DNA of 64,000 bases from Craspedostauros australis (lineage: Eukaryota > Bacillariophyta > Bacillariophyceae > Mastogloiales > Achnanthaceae): positions 842,957 to 906,956 of the forward strand of contig JAMXDE010000025.1 in assembly GCA_026770025.1 (NCBI GenBank). The letters run 5' to 3'. The notes beneath the pieces were generated by a model. The model was not told the origin of the DNA and made no database searches. It saw only the letters and a list, made by a program, of their open reading frames with translations. The translations under genes and the position numbers were made by a program. Positions within the stretch are counted from its first letter, which is position 1. Every line of letters starts with the position of its first letter. Shown piece by piece: positions 11,701 to 20,829 of the stretch.

Positions 11701-14300
11701 ACTACCGGGTTGACAACCCTTCCTTCCCCAGCCAGTCCAAGGAACGCAGTGGACGCTGGGCCGGTCCCTGTCTCCACAAGGGAGACGACCTCACCTTCTG
11801 GGTACTCGATGATGAGACCCAGCGGCTCCTTCCTCGCTCCGCCATCCGACCGGCTGACGACTCTTCCACCCGCAACCTTCGTGCGGACTTTCCCTTCCCC
11901 ATTGTTGGGGAGGATGATGGATCTGATGCCATGGATACAGCGTCTGGGGAGCCTGACGACGACATCTCCGTCCCTCCAGACCTCGATCCCATCGTCCACT
12001 GTCTCTCTGACTCCATCCTGGCTGACCGCCGTGGCACAGACCCCGAAACAGTGGGGAATGCAAAGGTCCACATCCCAAGGTTCTCTCCTGAGGATCTTGT
12101 TGGGATGACTTTCATCCACGAGAAGGATGGTCAACAGGTCCGAGCTGAGGTGGTGCAGAAGGTCAATGACCTTGACGCCGCCAACCACCAACGCATCAAG
12201 ATGCTTCTCTCATTGGCAGATGGGGAGACACACGACCTGATCTCCTATGTCGAGCTCGCTGACATCATCGAACGTCAGCGAGAGCACAGCGACGATCCCG
12301 ACGCCAAGTGGGAGTTCGACTCCATTGTTGGACATGAAGGACCCCTCACATCTTCCTCCCCCACCTACAAGGGATCCAGATTCAACGTCATTGTGAAATG
12401 GGGAGACGGCTCCACCTCCACCGAACCCCTCTCCATCATGATTCAAGATGACCCTGTCTCATGCGCTGCCTATGGCCGCCGCCATGAACTGCTCGACGAG
12501 CCTGGTTGGAAGCGCCTCAAGCGCCTCGGCATCCGTACCCACCGTCTTGAGCGCCAGATCCACAAGTCCAAGACCTTTTCCCATGCCCCAACCTTCCAGT
12601 TCGGTGTCCAAGTCCCTCGCAACCACAAGGAGGCGATGAGACTCGATGACAAGAATGGCAACACTCTCTGGGCCGACGCCGAGAAGAAGGAGATGGACCA
12701 ACTCTTCGGGTACCGTACCTTCAAGACCCTTGGGAAGGGTGCCCCGGTACCCTCCGGCTTCCAGAAGATCCGCCTTCAGTGGGTCTACGCTGTGAAGCAT
12801 GACCTCCGTCACAAGGCGCGTTGCGTCGCTGGCGGCCACCTCACCGAACCCTGCAAGGATGCGTCCTACGCAGGTGTGGTCAGCCTTCGCTCCCTCCGAC
12901 TCTCCCTCCTCGCCGGGGAACTCAACGGCATTCCAACATGGGTCGGAGACATTGGCAATGCATATCTTGAGGCCTTCACTCAAGAGCGCATCTGCTTCGT
13001 CGCTGGTGACGAATTCGGTGACTTCGCTGGTCATACCATGCAGATAGTCAAGGCACTCTACGGCCTGCGCACATCGGGTGCCCGGTTCCACGAGGCCCTC
13101 GCCGACACCCTTCGCGACATGGGGTTCCTCCAGTGCCGCTCGGATCCTGACGTCTGGATGCGAGACGCCCAGTCCCACTGGGAATACGTCTGTGTCTACG
13201 TCGACGACCTCACCGCCACCATGGCGGATCCCAAGACCTTCTTCGACATCCTCTCTTCCAAGTATGGGTACCAGCTCAAGGGAGTTGGTCCCATCAAGTA
13301 CCACCTCGGTGCTGACTTTGGTCGCGACCCCGACGGCACCCTCAAGCTCTCTCCACAGTCCTACATCAAACGGATGTTGGAGAACTACGAGCGCATGTTC
13401 GGTGAGCTCCCTCGCAAGGCCAGCTGCCCACTCGACAAGGCCGACAGTCCTGAACTGGACACCTCTTCCGAACTCTGCGAAACCGACAAACGCAAGTTCA
13501 TGTCCCTCATCGGTGCACTCCAGTGGTGTATCTCCCTCGGGCGGTTCGACATCTCTGTCGCCGTCATGACGCTCGCACGCTTCCGCTCGGCTCCCCGCCA
13601 AGGCCATCTGGACCGCGCCAAGCGCATCTACGGGTACCTCCGCAAACACCCCGATGCAGCCATCCGGTTCCGCACCTGCGTTCCCCGCTTCGATCTTCAC
13701 TACGAGGTTCCCAACCATGACTGGATCTACTCCGTCTATGGGAAGACCTCTGAGGAGATTCCGGATGATGTCCCCGAGCCGAAAGGCAAGCCTGTCCGAA
13801 CCACCACGTTCGTCGACGCCCATCTCCTTCTCTGCCAAGTCACTGGCAGATCGGCCACCGGTGCCCTCCATCTGGTGAACCAGACTCCCATCGAGTGGTT
13901 CTCCAAGCGACAGGGTACGGTAGAGACCGCCACCTACGGATCTGAGTTCGTTGCCGCTCGACAGGCAACTGAGCAGATCATCTCCCTTCGCCTCGCTCTC
14001 CGTGAGATGGGTATCCCGATCGACGGCCCCAGCTGGATGCTGGGTGACAACCAGTCCGTCATCACCTCCTCCACGGTCCCCAAGAGCATGCTCTCCAAGC
14101 GCCACAACGCACTGGCCTACCATCGAGTCCGGTCCGCTGTCGCCGCTGGCATCCTCTACTTCATCAAGATCCCCGGCACCCAGAACGTCGCCGATGTGAT
14201 GACCAAGTTTCTTCCATGGGCCGTCTTCTGGCCCCTCGTGAAGCCTATCCTATTCTGGAAAGGACACACTGAGCCCACTTCCTCGACCTCCAAGACCTGA
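8721..14300 (+). CDS. gag-pol: Copia gag-pol polyprotein, 1859 aa
   Basis: A single ORF encodes a full copia polyprotein. A Gag region (about residues 1-500) ends in a Lys/Gly-rich basic stretch without a CCHC zinc knuckle. The aspartic protease follows, with LVDSGANGG near residue 569. Integrase carries D (MDTLFSD), D (MSDNAKAQ) and E (NGAERRI) near residues 820-920. Reverse transcriptase has YVDDL near residue 1494, and RNase H has the ETATYGSEF and GDNQS motifs near 1735-1775. The order integrase before RT is diagnostic of Ty1/copia. The start is the first ATG after a 320-bp leader and the stop is a TGA 24 bp before the 3' LTR. There is no frameshift or internal stop, so the element may still be mobile. 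It resembles diatom CoDi-type elements; that subclass is my inference. Confidence 0.95.
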   Translation: MTTAETDLATLDHILGVIGIPSDSTPRDIIAHEDIVSPLDLVSLTEDDLRSFHLSGHTDDGEPFTASLGINHIRKILNLGKWYLTQSILDDDTWNDLDRATFMAFTAEQSNPSISSSRSHSNASTPIPSPMGMNNHSTPPSAFRPVPEEPPHVNFAFDPSGSVPGGGYPQPPVTPSMPTSSGFQGVRSEELPADYVKEFSKAIKRETLSLPTLKDDKHFLTFMRTFETLSFSHGLNHHLDMDFIPAPKDETFFASQNRYLFAVLTEHVKTSKGRRIVRAFKKTCDGRAAYADLVDSYTGGVVGETLSIKYRDAIVAFRLDQSWTKSREQFLDAWETKLDDIEELDDACVDEAVKQQWLRTAIGPDVDLTRAYTNTKSNSRQRHKQSRGFIKIGVSFEDLLEFVRDEAQSLDANQPRTTSKRKVNNAKTSDSNNKGNGKDYSKDDRRSIPNEEWRGMSKDQRKAFLDAKGKWRKNKGKGKGDSNRSANNANTSSGSGTVPSGTPPSGSDPSKADDPSTAVDRLLAQTKSSSSSDDTPQLVYKGQTWRLANSTVVRYSFNKLVKDHSGSLVDSGANGGLAGDDVLVLCKTGHTADVSGIGDSAIANLDIGTVAGLIQTTDGPIIGKFHQYALYGKGKTIHSTNQLGAFGMDVNERPRHLPGGRQTIITPSGHVIPLAVRQGLSYMDMAKPTRAELDKYPHVDFTADDEWDPSSLDCEMTLDDVADDDAAALQRRENNNAVLTTQADARQADIADNPGSVIATRRPADYEALRPHFGWIPARRVRDTLRCTSQWYRTAERFSMRKHFKSRFPAANVDRLHETVAMDTLFSDTPAHDDGVPGHGGCTMLQVYVALDSRFTAGFPMPSENRISDTLRDFIRRHGAPDLLMSDNAKAQIGNKVMEILRQYHIRDHQSEPEHQHQNGAERRIQDIKRTTNGVMDRTGTPGRFWLICTLYVIDLFNHIAQVTVGSITPLQAAFGQRPDISKFLSYRWWQPVYYRVDNPSFPSQSKERSGRWAGPCLHKGDDLTFWVLDDETQRLLPRSAIRPADDSSTRNLRADFPFPIVGEDDGSDAMDTASGEPDDDISVPPDLDPIVHCLSDSILADRRGTDPETVGNAKVHIPRFSPEDLVGMTFIHEKDGQQVRAEVVQKVNDLDAANHQRIKMLLSLADGETHDLISYVELADIIERQREHSDDPDAKWEFDSIVGHEGPLTSSSPTYKGSRFNVIVKWGDGSTSTEPLSIMIQDDPVSCAAYGRRHELLDEPGWKRLKRLGIRTHRLERQIHKSKTFSHAPTFQFGVQVPRNHKEAMRLDDKNGNTLWADAEKKEMDQLFGYRTFKTLGKGAPVPSGFQKIRLQWVYAVKHDLRHKARCVAGGHLTEPCKDASYAGVVSLRSLRLSLLAGELNGIPTWVGDIGNAYLEAFTQERICFVAGDEFGDFAGHTMQIVKALYGLRTSGARFHEALADTLRDMGFLQCRSDPDVWMRDAQSHWEYVCVYVDDLTATMADPKTFFDILSSKYGYQLKGVGPIKYHLGADFGRDPDGTLKLSPQSYIKRMLENYERMFGELPRKASCPLDKADSPELDTSSELCETDKRKFMSLIGALQWCISLGRFDISVAVMTLARFRSAPRQGHLDRAKRIYGYLRKHPDAAIRFRTCVPRFDLHYEVPNHDWIYSVYGKTSEEIPDDVPEPKGKPVRTTTFVDAHLLLCQVTGRSATGALHLVNQTPIEWFSKRQGTVETATYGSEFVAARQATEQIISLRLALREMGIPIDGPSWMLGDNQSVITSSTVPKSMLSKRHNALAYHRVRSAVAAGILYFIKIPGTQNVADVMTKFLPWAVFWPLVKPILFWKGHTEPTSSTSKT

Positions 14301-14324
14301 ATGTCCGGGACACGCTTTGGGGAG

Positions 14325-14952
14325 TATTAGCGCAACGCTATATTCCTAACAATAGCGACACCTGTCGACCAATCAGAAATCTTCACATTTCTTACCTTTT
14401 CCGTTCCGAACAGAAATTCTGGTCAAAATTCCGTTGTGTCAATTTTGTGTCGCATTTCGCGTCGCAAGAACCGTTTTCCCGTCAATCCCAGTTCCAACAT
14501 GTTGCGGAAATGAATTTCTTGCCAAGATGAACCACTCTGTCCAATCAGGACAGACTTCGGTCTTGGGTCCGATAAATACGGAACTGTCCCCAACCTTCTC
14601 GAGTGAATACGATCAATCGTGTGATCGTTCTACTCGCAACATCGTGAGGAGTTGCACCCTACAACACGGCGTATCGCGGTGTTTGTTTTCTGACTTTTGC
14701 AAATCTGAACCCACGCAGTAACACACACATTTGTCGTGTTGTCTCCGTGTTATATTCCATCTGCAATTGCATGAGACCTGCAAGTTGCCTCTCATGCTCA
14801 CAGTTCCAAGATCTCAATCTTTGGAGCTCGACAGTCTTCACCTACTCATACGAATAACTCAATAACAAACAATCATCCTCACCAACAACTACGAATTGAT
14901 CACTCTGCGTTTTCGGTGCGGTACCCTACCCATATTCGATTTCGTTCTATCA
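14325..14952 (+). repeat. 3' LTR of copia-1
   Basis: It has the same length as the 5' LTR and appears identical to it. It directly follows the polypurine tract and directly abuts the PiggyBac remnant at 14953. Confidence 0.93.
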
Positions 14953-16059
14953 CGCCATAGATGAGATGATGGTTCAATTCAAGGGAAGATCTGCACAGAT
15001 GCATCACATGTAGCAGAAGCCAATCAAGGAAGGCTACAAATTCTATTCCCTTTGCTGCTCAGCCTCAGGGTTCATGTTCCATGTGCTGCCATTGGGGCAC
15101 CTGGACAAAACCACCAGGATCAACAACACAGTCGCAGAGCTGCTTGCCAAACTCAATCCTGCTGACAAGCATGTTGTTGCCATGGACAATCTATGCACTA
15201 CAAAGATTGTCATTGAGAAGTTGAGGGAGATGGGAGTGGGCATTGTGGGAACTGCAAGGAATTGTTGTGGATTCCCTCCCAAGGAAATGAAGGACATTGA
15301 AGATGATCGCTTCAACTCTCTGTACATCTGGACAGAGAGTGACAAGTATGTCATTACTTGATGGGTGGACAACAATGTGGTGCTCATGGTGAGTACAGTC
15401 CATTATGCAAACAAGACAGTCGCAAAGAATCGACATCGACCACAACAGACCACAACAAACAAGAACCATCTGAAGACTGTCTGGGGTGATGACTGGAATG
15501 CTGCAAACAGGATCCCAAGAATGATTGATGACTACAATCATTGGATGGGAGGGGTGGATTGGTGTGATCAGCTTTTCGCATACTATCAACCAAATCTGCG
15601 GTGTTGAAGGGTATGGATGCCAATCATGTTTCACCTACTTGACATACTGAGGGTGAACTCATGGATCACGCACAGTCACCTTGTGGAGGAGGAGGATTGA
15701 ATGGATTACAAATCATACGGCTTGGCAATGGTGGAAGCACTGGTGTGGAAAGCGAGGACCTGCAAAGTCTGTGGCACAAGGAGGGCAAGGAGAATCCTAA
15801 AGAAGATAAGAACAAGGATAAGGATGAACAATAATCAACCAGTGTTGAGCAAGGATAGGTTCATGGGTGTGTATAAAGACCATGGACAGAAAATTGACAA
15901 AGATGGAAAGCAACGACTTTGCCAATATTGCTGCTGCTTGAAGGCCACAAAAAAATTACTGGCCTAGAACAAAACACTCCCAATAGGGTCAAACGGATCT
16001 GCAGCTTGTGTAGAGTCCATGTCTGCAAAGATCATTGGAGTATATACCATGGAAGGTGA
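14953..16059 (+). pseudogene. PiggyBac-type transposase, C-terminal two thirds, decayed
   Basis: The reading frame begins exactly at the copia junction with the first catalytic-Asp block (IDEMMVQFKGR). It continues with KEGYKFYSLCC, VAMDNLC (second Asp), NHWMGGVDWCDQ (third Asp) and a Cys-rich tail ending CSLCRVHVCKDHW, as in the DDE_Tnp_1_7 family. The first 1 kb stays in one frame but has a TAG at 15011 and TGAs at 15359, 15605 and 15698. A TAG near 15965 and a frameshift precede the Cys-rich end. The N-terminal third is missing and was not found left of the retrotransposon. The gene cannot make an active product as it stands. It probably mobilised the enclosing inverted-repeat element. Confidence 0.82.
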
Positions 16060-16704
16060 CGAAGTATAGTAAAACAAAAATTCAGTGGCTCTCAACGATA
16101 GCACTAGTAAACGATGGTACTGATTTAGTTTTCACGTTGGCCGCGGTAGGACAAACGCGTTCAAAAATTAACACGGTGTCGAGATATACGATATAATAGC
16201 GAATTATCTCTGGGTAATGAAGGGATAGAGTGTGCATGTGGAGGGAAGGCAGTGTGTGCTGATTGAGACATGGACGAAGCTCAACGTCCCCGGGCATGAA
16301 CGGCAGCAGAACCGAGAACAAGGCAGTGTAAAAGTCAAGGCGGGGGTGAAGATCTGGATTACCCACCAACCCACAACTCTGGATTTCGACCACTGATCCA
16401 CAGCCCAGATGAAGCATCATCATCACCATGCCTACTGCTACCGGGCAATCCTCAACATCTCTTCGCACCCAACCGCCTTGCCCACGCGAAATGTGAGTCT
16501 GTCGATCAAGGGCACGACTGGACAGCAAGCTGAAGCACGACTGGTGATTCCCAACACACTTTGCCCTTCTGCGTCCGCATGCCTTTTGTTTCTAGTCGTA
16601 GACTAGTGCGAAAAATATAAACTTTTTAACTATAAGGTCCAGGCATCTAATATTTCACCCATATACCCTCCACAACATAATAGGATGAACCATGTCTTCG
16701 AATT
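16060..16704. other. Right internal part of the DNA transposon, no gene
   Basis: This lies between the end of the PiggyBac remnant and the right inverted repeat. Only short frames on both strands are present, with AT-rich sequence near 16600-16700. Nothing is recognised. Confidence 0.5.
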
Positions 16705-16750
16705 AAAAATCGGCAGGAATGTACTATCGTATCCTGAATGGGGTCGTACA
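16705..16750. repeat. Right terminal inverted repeat of the DNA transposon
   Basis: It is the inverted partner of 6695-6740. The outer end reads GGGGTCGTACA on the plus strand. Confidence 0.85.
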
Positions 16751-17177
16751 GCCAAGGAGGGGAACTCACGATAAGACTCGTTCCGCAGTGAGTTGCGACA
16801 TTTATGATTCTTTTCGACGGTTGTGAGACGTTTGGGCGTATATCACACCAATGACATCCCCCAGATTTATGATGTTGTGTCTTGTCCGTTTGTCAAGACA
16901 AAACGAGACGGCACCCACGATGCTCCAAGTCAATGAAGCAGAAACAGTCACACAACAACAGACATACTTGTCAGATATCAAACAGACAGACGTGGGACTA
17001 GATTGACTGTCATTCAAATCCACGTTTGTGATTGACTCAGCAGAGCAACTTTATTGGTTCAGATATGAGGTCCGATACATCGTCTGTACTACCACCCACA
17101 AGCGCACCGACAATCCGCCCATCAATGGCAGCGCCAAACCCAAATCCCACAAGTGTTTAGTTGCGTACGTAGATACT
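16751..17177. other. Spacer, no gene
   Basis: Short frames only. The last six bases (GATACT) are the left target-site copy of the adjacent miniature retrotransposon. Confidence 0.5.
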
Positions 17178-17270
17178 TGTTAAAATAGCGCGCTGCGGAA
17201 TCGAACCACGGAGCCAGTCCACGCCCTGCATGAACACAAGAAATTAACGCTTATAACCCATGTCGCGACA
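17178..17270 (-). repeat. 3' LTR of the TRIM
   Basis: This 93-bp sequence is identical to 17443-17535. It contains GGTTCGATTCC on the minus strand, which resembles a tRNA B-box. Confidence 0.88.
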
Positions 17271-17442
17271 CCCTCCCTAATTCTTGGATTCATGCCCTTG
17301 AGCCCCCCTATCATGAGGACCCCCCACACTCTATTTTTATACTGCCGCTGTAGGCAGTCGGCAAGTTTCGGGTGTTTCTGTGTGTTTTTTGTAGCAGGGG
17401 TGGGTACCAGCCGACGGAATCGAACCTTAGGCCACGCTACCA

Positions 17443-17535
17443 TGTTAAAATAGCGCGCTGCGGAATCGAACCACGGAGCCAGTCCACGCCCTGCATGAAC
17501 ACAAGAAATTAACGCTTATAACCCATGTCGCGACA
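17443..17535 (-). repeat. 5' LTR of the TRIM
   Basis: This 93-bp sequence is identical to 17178-17270. The primer-binding site adjoins it on the left. Confidence 0.88.
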
Positions 17536-18860
17536 GATACTTGCATCGTACGAGCTGAAAGAACATTGACGCATGCGGACTGCCATACCAGGACAGAATA
17601 CTCTTTCTGTGTAGTCGTACGATTGTGGTGGATAGAGAGGTAGAGAGAACAGAGTATCAGTACCATGTGCACACATTTCAGATCGGCAGCGTGTGCGAAC
17701 ACAACAGAACCATGAAAGAACACCAGAGAGCAAATGTCAACGGCTTCAGCTTGAGTCAAGCACTTGCCATCCACAGACGTCACTCGTCTGCGTTGCATAG
17801 GCGAGTGTACCTGTGTACGTAGTCGTGGATCGCACGAGGATGATGCCGATCGACATCTTCGCCAAAGCAGTTCGTGTGGGATGTGATGTCTGGCTCGATG
17901 AGCTTCATGTTGTAGCCGTCGAAGTCAGCAGCTGCCGTTTCCGCTCTTCACCAGAATCATCCGTTCTTGATGGTCGTGGAGGACATCATGCACTTATCAC
18001 ATTGCAGAATCCCCAAGAATGGTTGTCAAATGCGAATCAATCATGGGCGACGACGAGGGAACGCGACAGCGCACAGGCACGAGTACGGATAGCTACTGAT
18101 TGCTGCGCATCTGCATCGAATGAGTATGCTGGACAACAAGTCCGTAACACCAGAGCCGAGCAAAAGTGCCAGCTGCTTGTGTGCCCAGTGCATTAGCGTT
18201 GGTCTCCTTGAACTTCTCCCGCGCTTCGCGGATCTGCCGACGTCTATCTTGTCGCGCGCGCCATCGCGCATCACCATCCGACATCTCTCCCTCCCGTTAC
18301 TTCTCCATCACTTTCTTCTCCACGCAGACCCAGCGAGGCGTTCAATCGTTGAAACGTCGACCCACTCCTCGGTTTCCATCATTATTCTCGATACACTCTT
18401 CCATACGAGCGTCATATCCATCGCCGCCCATCACCACCCACTGGCAAGCGTAAGTGTGACAGATCTTGAACAGGCGTCCATCATGACATGCCGATGATGC
18501 CGACCACATGTGCGCGTGCTCACAGATTCTGGTTGGCAGCTACTGTCTGCATCCGTCGAGTGTTGTGTCGGCTGTCCACTCGTGCTTGGCTTTGGTGTTG
18601 ATGATTGGTCTGGCATGCAAGGTGGAGCCAACGTGTTGCTCAACTTGCCTGTGCGGATAGCTCTGAGCTTCTGTTGAAGGGAATGGTGGCTTGGTGATGC
18701 TGTTGGTTCCCTGAGCTGTTAGCTGCTTGTTCACGAATTGTGTACTCGTATGTGGCGCATGTGGCATCCGATCACACAAGAACGTTTGCGCTCACATAGC
18801 GGCAGTAGCGCTCCCTCTCTCTCTCTCACACACACACACTCTCTCTCTCTCACACACACA

Positions 18861-18904
<44 letters not shown>

Positions 18905-20829
18905 CGTCTGACGTGGTCGGTTTCTGACGATCATCCGTCGAGGCCTCTGTTCCACTCTTGACTTCAGCCATTTCCAGCCAGACAGAAGTCCTCACATACC
19001 CGGACGTGGAGAACGAGCATTCATACCAATACCACGCCGACATATCCCAAGCTTGCATCGAATTTCGATCCAACACAACCGACTCAGCAAGAAGAAGTCA
19101 TGACCCGTCTCATCCAAGCTGACCGCCAAGATAACGATGGCCGGCGCAATTCTGGCATCCCTCAAGGTCAATCGTTGCGACGACCAAACTATCCGTCTGA
19201 CCAAGATCGGCAGCGATCATTCAGGACGGCATTAACGTCAGTGGATGACCGCCATCGTCACATTGATCTGAGCCACGGCGACAACATGTCGGCGTCGTCG
19301 TTGCCACCGCCATTGCCAATGGCAACAAACGCGCTCGGGACCGCACCTGCAACTTTGGCCATTTCTACGAATGGGAATATGACACTCCATGAAGTTCTTG
19401 GTCACCCATCTTCGGCCGCAGCCTTCATCCGAACAGGATGTCACCCCATTGGAAACCGCCATATCAGCGGCGACAGTGCTCATGGTGTTTCTCCGGGAAC
19501 CACCAGCTCTGAGCTCCTTGCCGTCATCGATGCGGTGCTCGATTTGGTTCAAGAAGATGATAACCATGGTGCACGGTCTTCTCGCGCAGTCGACGGCATT
19601 TGTCCAATCGAACAACTGGGTAATCCGCACTGAGGTCGGGCTGCCGCACGACTTCGACACTACCTGCGAACCAGCAGGCCTGAGCTTGACTGGTATCCTG
19701 GAGATACCTGCACCTCATTTTTCGTGACCAATAGCTATTGATAAATTGTGTCTTCGTAGTATCACGTTCATGGTGAACTTCAGCCAGCTTACAGATTCTC
19801 GGCCACTGGCGACGAATCATGGTGACATGCCTCAAGTATCAACGTGCGCGGGTCAATGCTTGCTCGGGATGGCTATACTCGATCTGAACGCTCGATCGTC
19901 CCATGATCTGTGCCAGGCTCCTCGCGCAACTGCAACTGGGAGTTGAACAGAGGTCGGTGTGACCAGGGCGGATGCGTGCATGGGTGGAACAGCGTAGATG
20001 CATTGCCGATCCAGCACCTCACTGTTCGGAATGGTCGATCGGTGCATCGAATATCGGGTGCCTCTCTGATGCGGTAGATACACGAGGTTGCATTTTGCAA
20101 TGTGGCGGTTCGGCAGATCTCCTGGCTTCAGCCCTGATGAATTGTGTCGTTGTGGATTTTGACATTCGTGAGAGTAATGGATATGCAGCCTCGCCGTTCA
20201 ACAGTACAAGTTGCCACATGTTCATTCCTGCCCTTGGACTCCGCTGCCAAGCTCTGATGACACAACCACTCAGTGTGCGTTCTATGGCTTGCATCACACC
20301 AGATGCTTGCTCCTCTCTGTGCTTGGCGAGAGAGTTTTGGCCTCTTTTGTTTCTCGATTTGCGATTTGTCTTGTGCCATCGCGATTGCTGTATCCTTTGT
20401 GCAGAATATTGATGAGCTGAGTGCACTGACAGGAACAACGCACGATGAAATACTCGGTACATTTCCTTTGGCAACAGTAGGTGACGTCGATAATGAATCA
20501 GACTAATACGTAGAATAGAATAGATCGTTGGATAGTCTGTCGTGCACTGACTGCCTTCGATTTTCTGATGTAAGAGCCAACAGGACAGCAGGCCAAAGTA
20601 TTCCAATGTTGCCTGCCACACCCTATCGCTTCGATAGCTTCGGCATTTCCGCATGCACGAAGAGTGGCGCTCTGACTCTGGCAGAATTGTAAGTGCTGAA
20701 GACCGTCAAGAGAACATCGTTTTTCTGCAAGGAGTAGAAGACCACACCAGCAGCATCGCAAATGATGTGTGCATCACACACTCTCTCTCTATCTATATGT
20801 GGAAGAGAGAGATAGTATAATAGAGTAGT
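17536..20829. other. Gene-poor segment, no supported gene
   Basis: Several frames of 100-210 codons overlap on both strands (for example 19100-19633 + and 20019-20654 -). None has a recognisable domain, and competing frames over the same DNA look equally likely. A long CT/CA microsatellite lies at 18811-18902. No RNA gene is seen. Confidence 0.45.
18811..18902. repeat. (CT)n/(CA)n compound microsatellite
   Basis: Alternating CT and CA blocks end in a pure CT run of about 38 bases. It creates false open frames on both strands. Confidence 0.95.

Larger units (their letters stand above)
7772..14952 (+). mobile_element. Complete Ty1/copia LTR retrotransposon (copia-1)
   Basis: The element is 7181 bp. 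It has 628-bp direct LTRs at 7772-8399 and 14325-14952 with no length difference and identical sequence as far as I can read, one uninterrupted gag-pol ORF, and a GGGGAG polypurine tract (14319-14324) touching the 3' LTR. Apparently identical LTRs and an intact ORF indicate very recent insertion. The flanking five bases (AATCC left, CGCCA right) do not match, so no target-site duplication is visible. The ends TA...CA are unusual beside the common TG...CA. The primer-binding site after 8399 does not match the common initiator-tRNA type. Confidence 0.93.
6695..16750. mobile_element. DNA transposon with 46-bp TIRs, PiggyBac-like, split by a copia insertion
   Basis: The ends at 6695-6740 and 16705-16750 are inverted copies that differ at two positions, starting TGTACGACCCC. 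Between them lie PiggyBac-type transposase remains (14953-16059) and a complete copia retrotransposon (7772-14952). Removing the retrotransposon leaves an element of about 2.9 kb, a normal size for an autonomous cut-and-paste transposon. I see no TTAA next to either terminus, which PiggyBac would be expected to leave, and no other clear target duplication. Assigning these TIRs to the PiggyBac gene is therefore inference from enclosure. Confidence 0.6.
17178..17535 (-). mobile_element. TRIM: 358-bp miniature LTR retrotransposon
   Basis: Two identical 93-bp direct repeats (17178-17270 and 17443-17535) with TGT...ACA ends enclose 172 bp without coding capacity. Read on the minus strand, the 5' LTR (17443-17535) is followed without a gap by TGGTAGCG (17442-17435), which is complementary to the 3' end of eukaryotic initiator tRNA-Met. 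The purine tract AGGGAGGG (17278-17271) directly precedes the 3' LTR. A perfect 6-bp direct repeat, GATACT, flanks the element (17172-17177 and 17536-17541). This is the full set of hallmarks of a terminal-repeat retrotransposon in miniature, which must borrow proteins from an autonomous element. Identical LTRs point to recent insertion. Confidence 0.88.

Noticed and set aside
10311..14123. Long minus-strand ORFs of 626 and 554 codons inside copia-1
   Set aside because: They lie opposite a polyprotein with clear catalytic motifs, and low TAA/TTA use in the sense strand keeps the antisense frame open.
17178..17535. tRNA genes suggested by GGTTCGATTCC
   Set aside because: No A-box, no pairing acceptor stem and no anticodon arm could be fitted. 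The LTR, PBS and PPT structure explains the region better.
18727..19076. ORFs with long Arg-Glu or Leu-Ser repeats
   Set aside because: Produced by the CT/CA microsatellite at 18811-18902.
19100..20654. ORFs 19100-19633 (+), 19972-20412 (+) and 20019-20654 (-)
   Set aside because: They overlap each other on opposite strands and none looks like a protein family. Not enough to support a gene.
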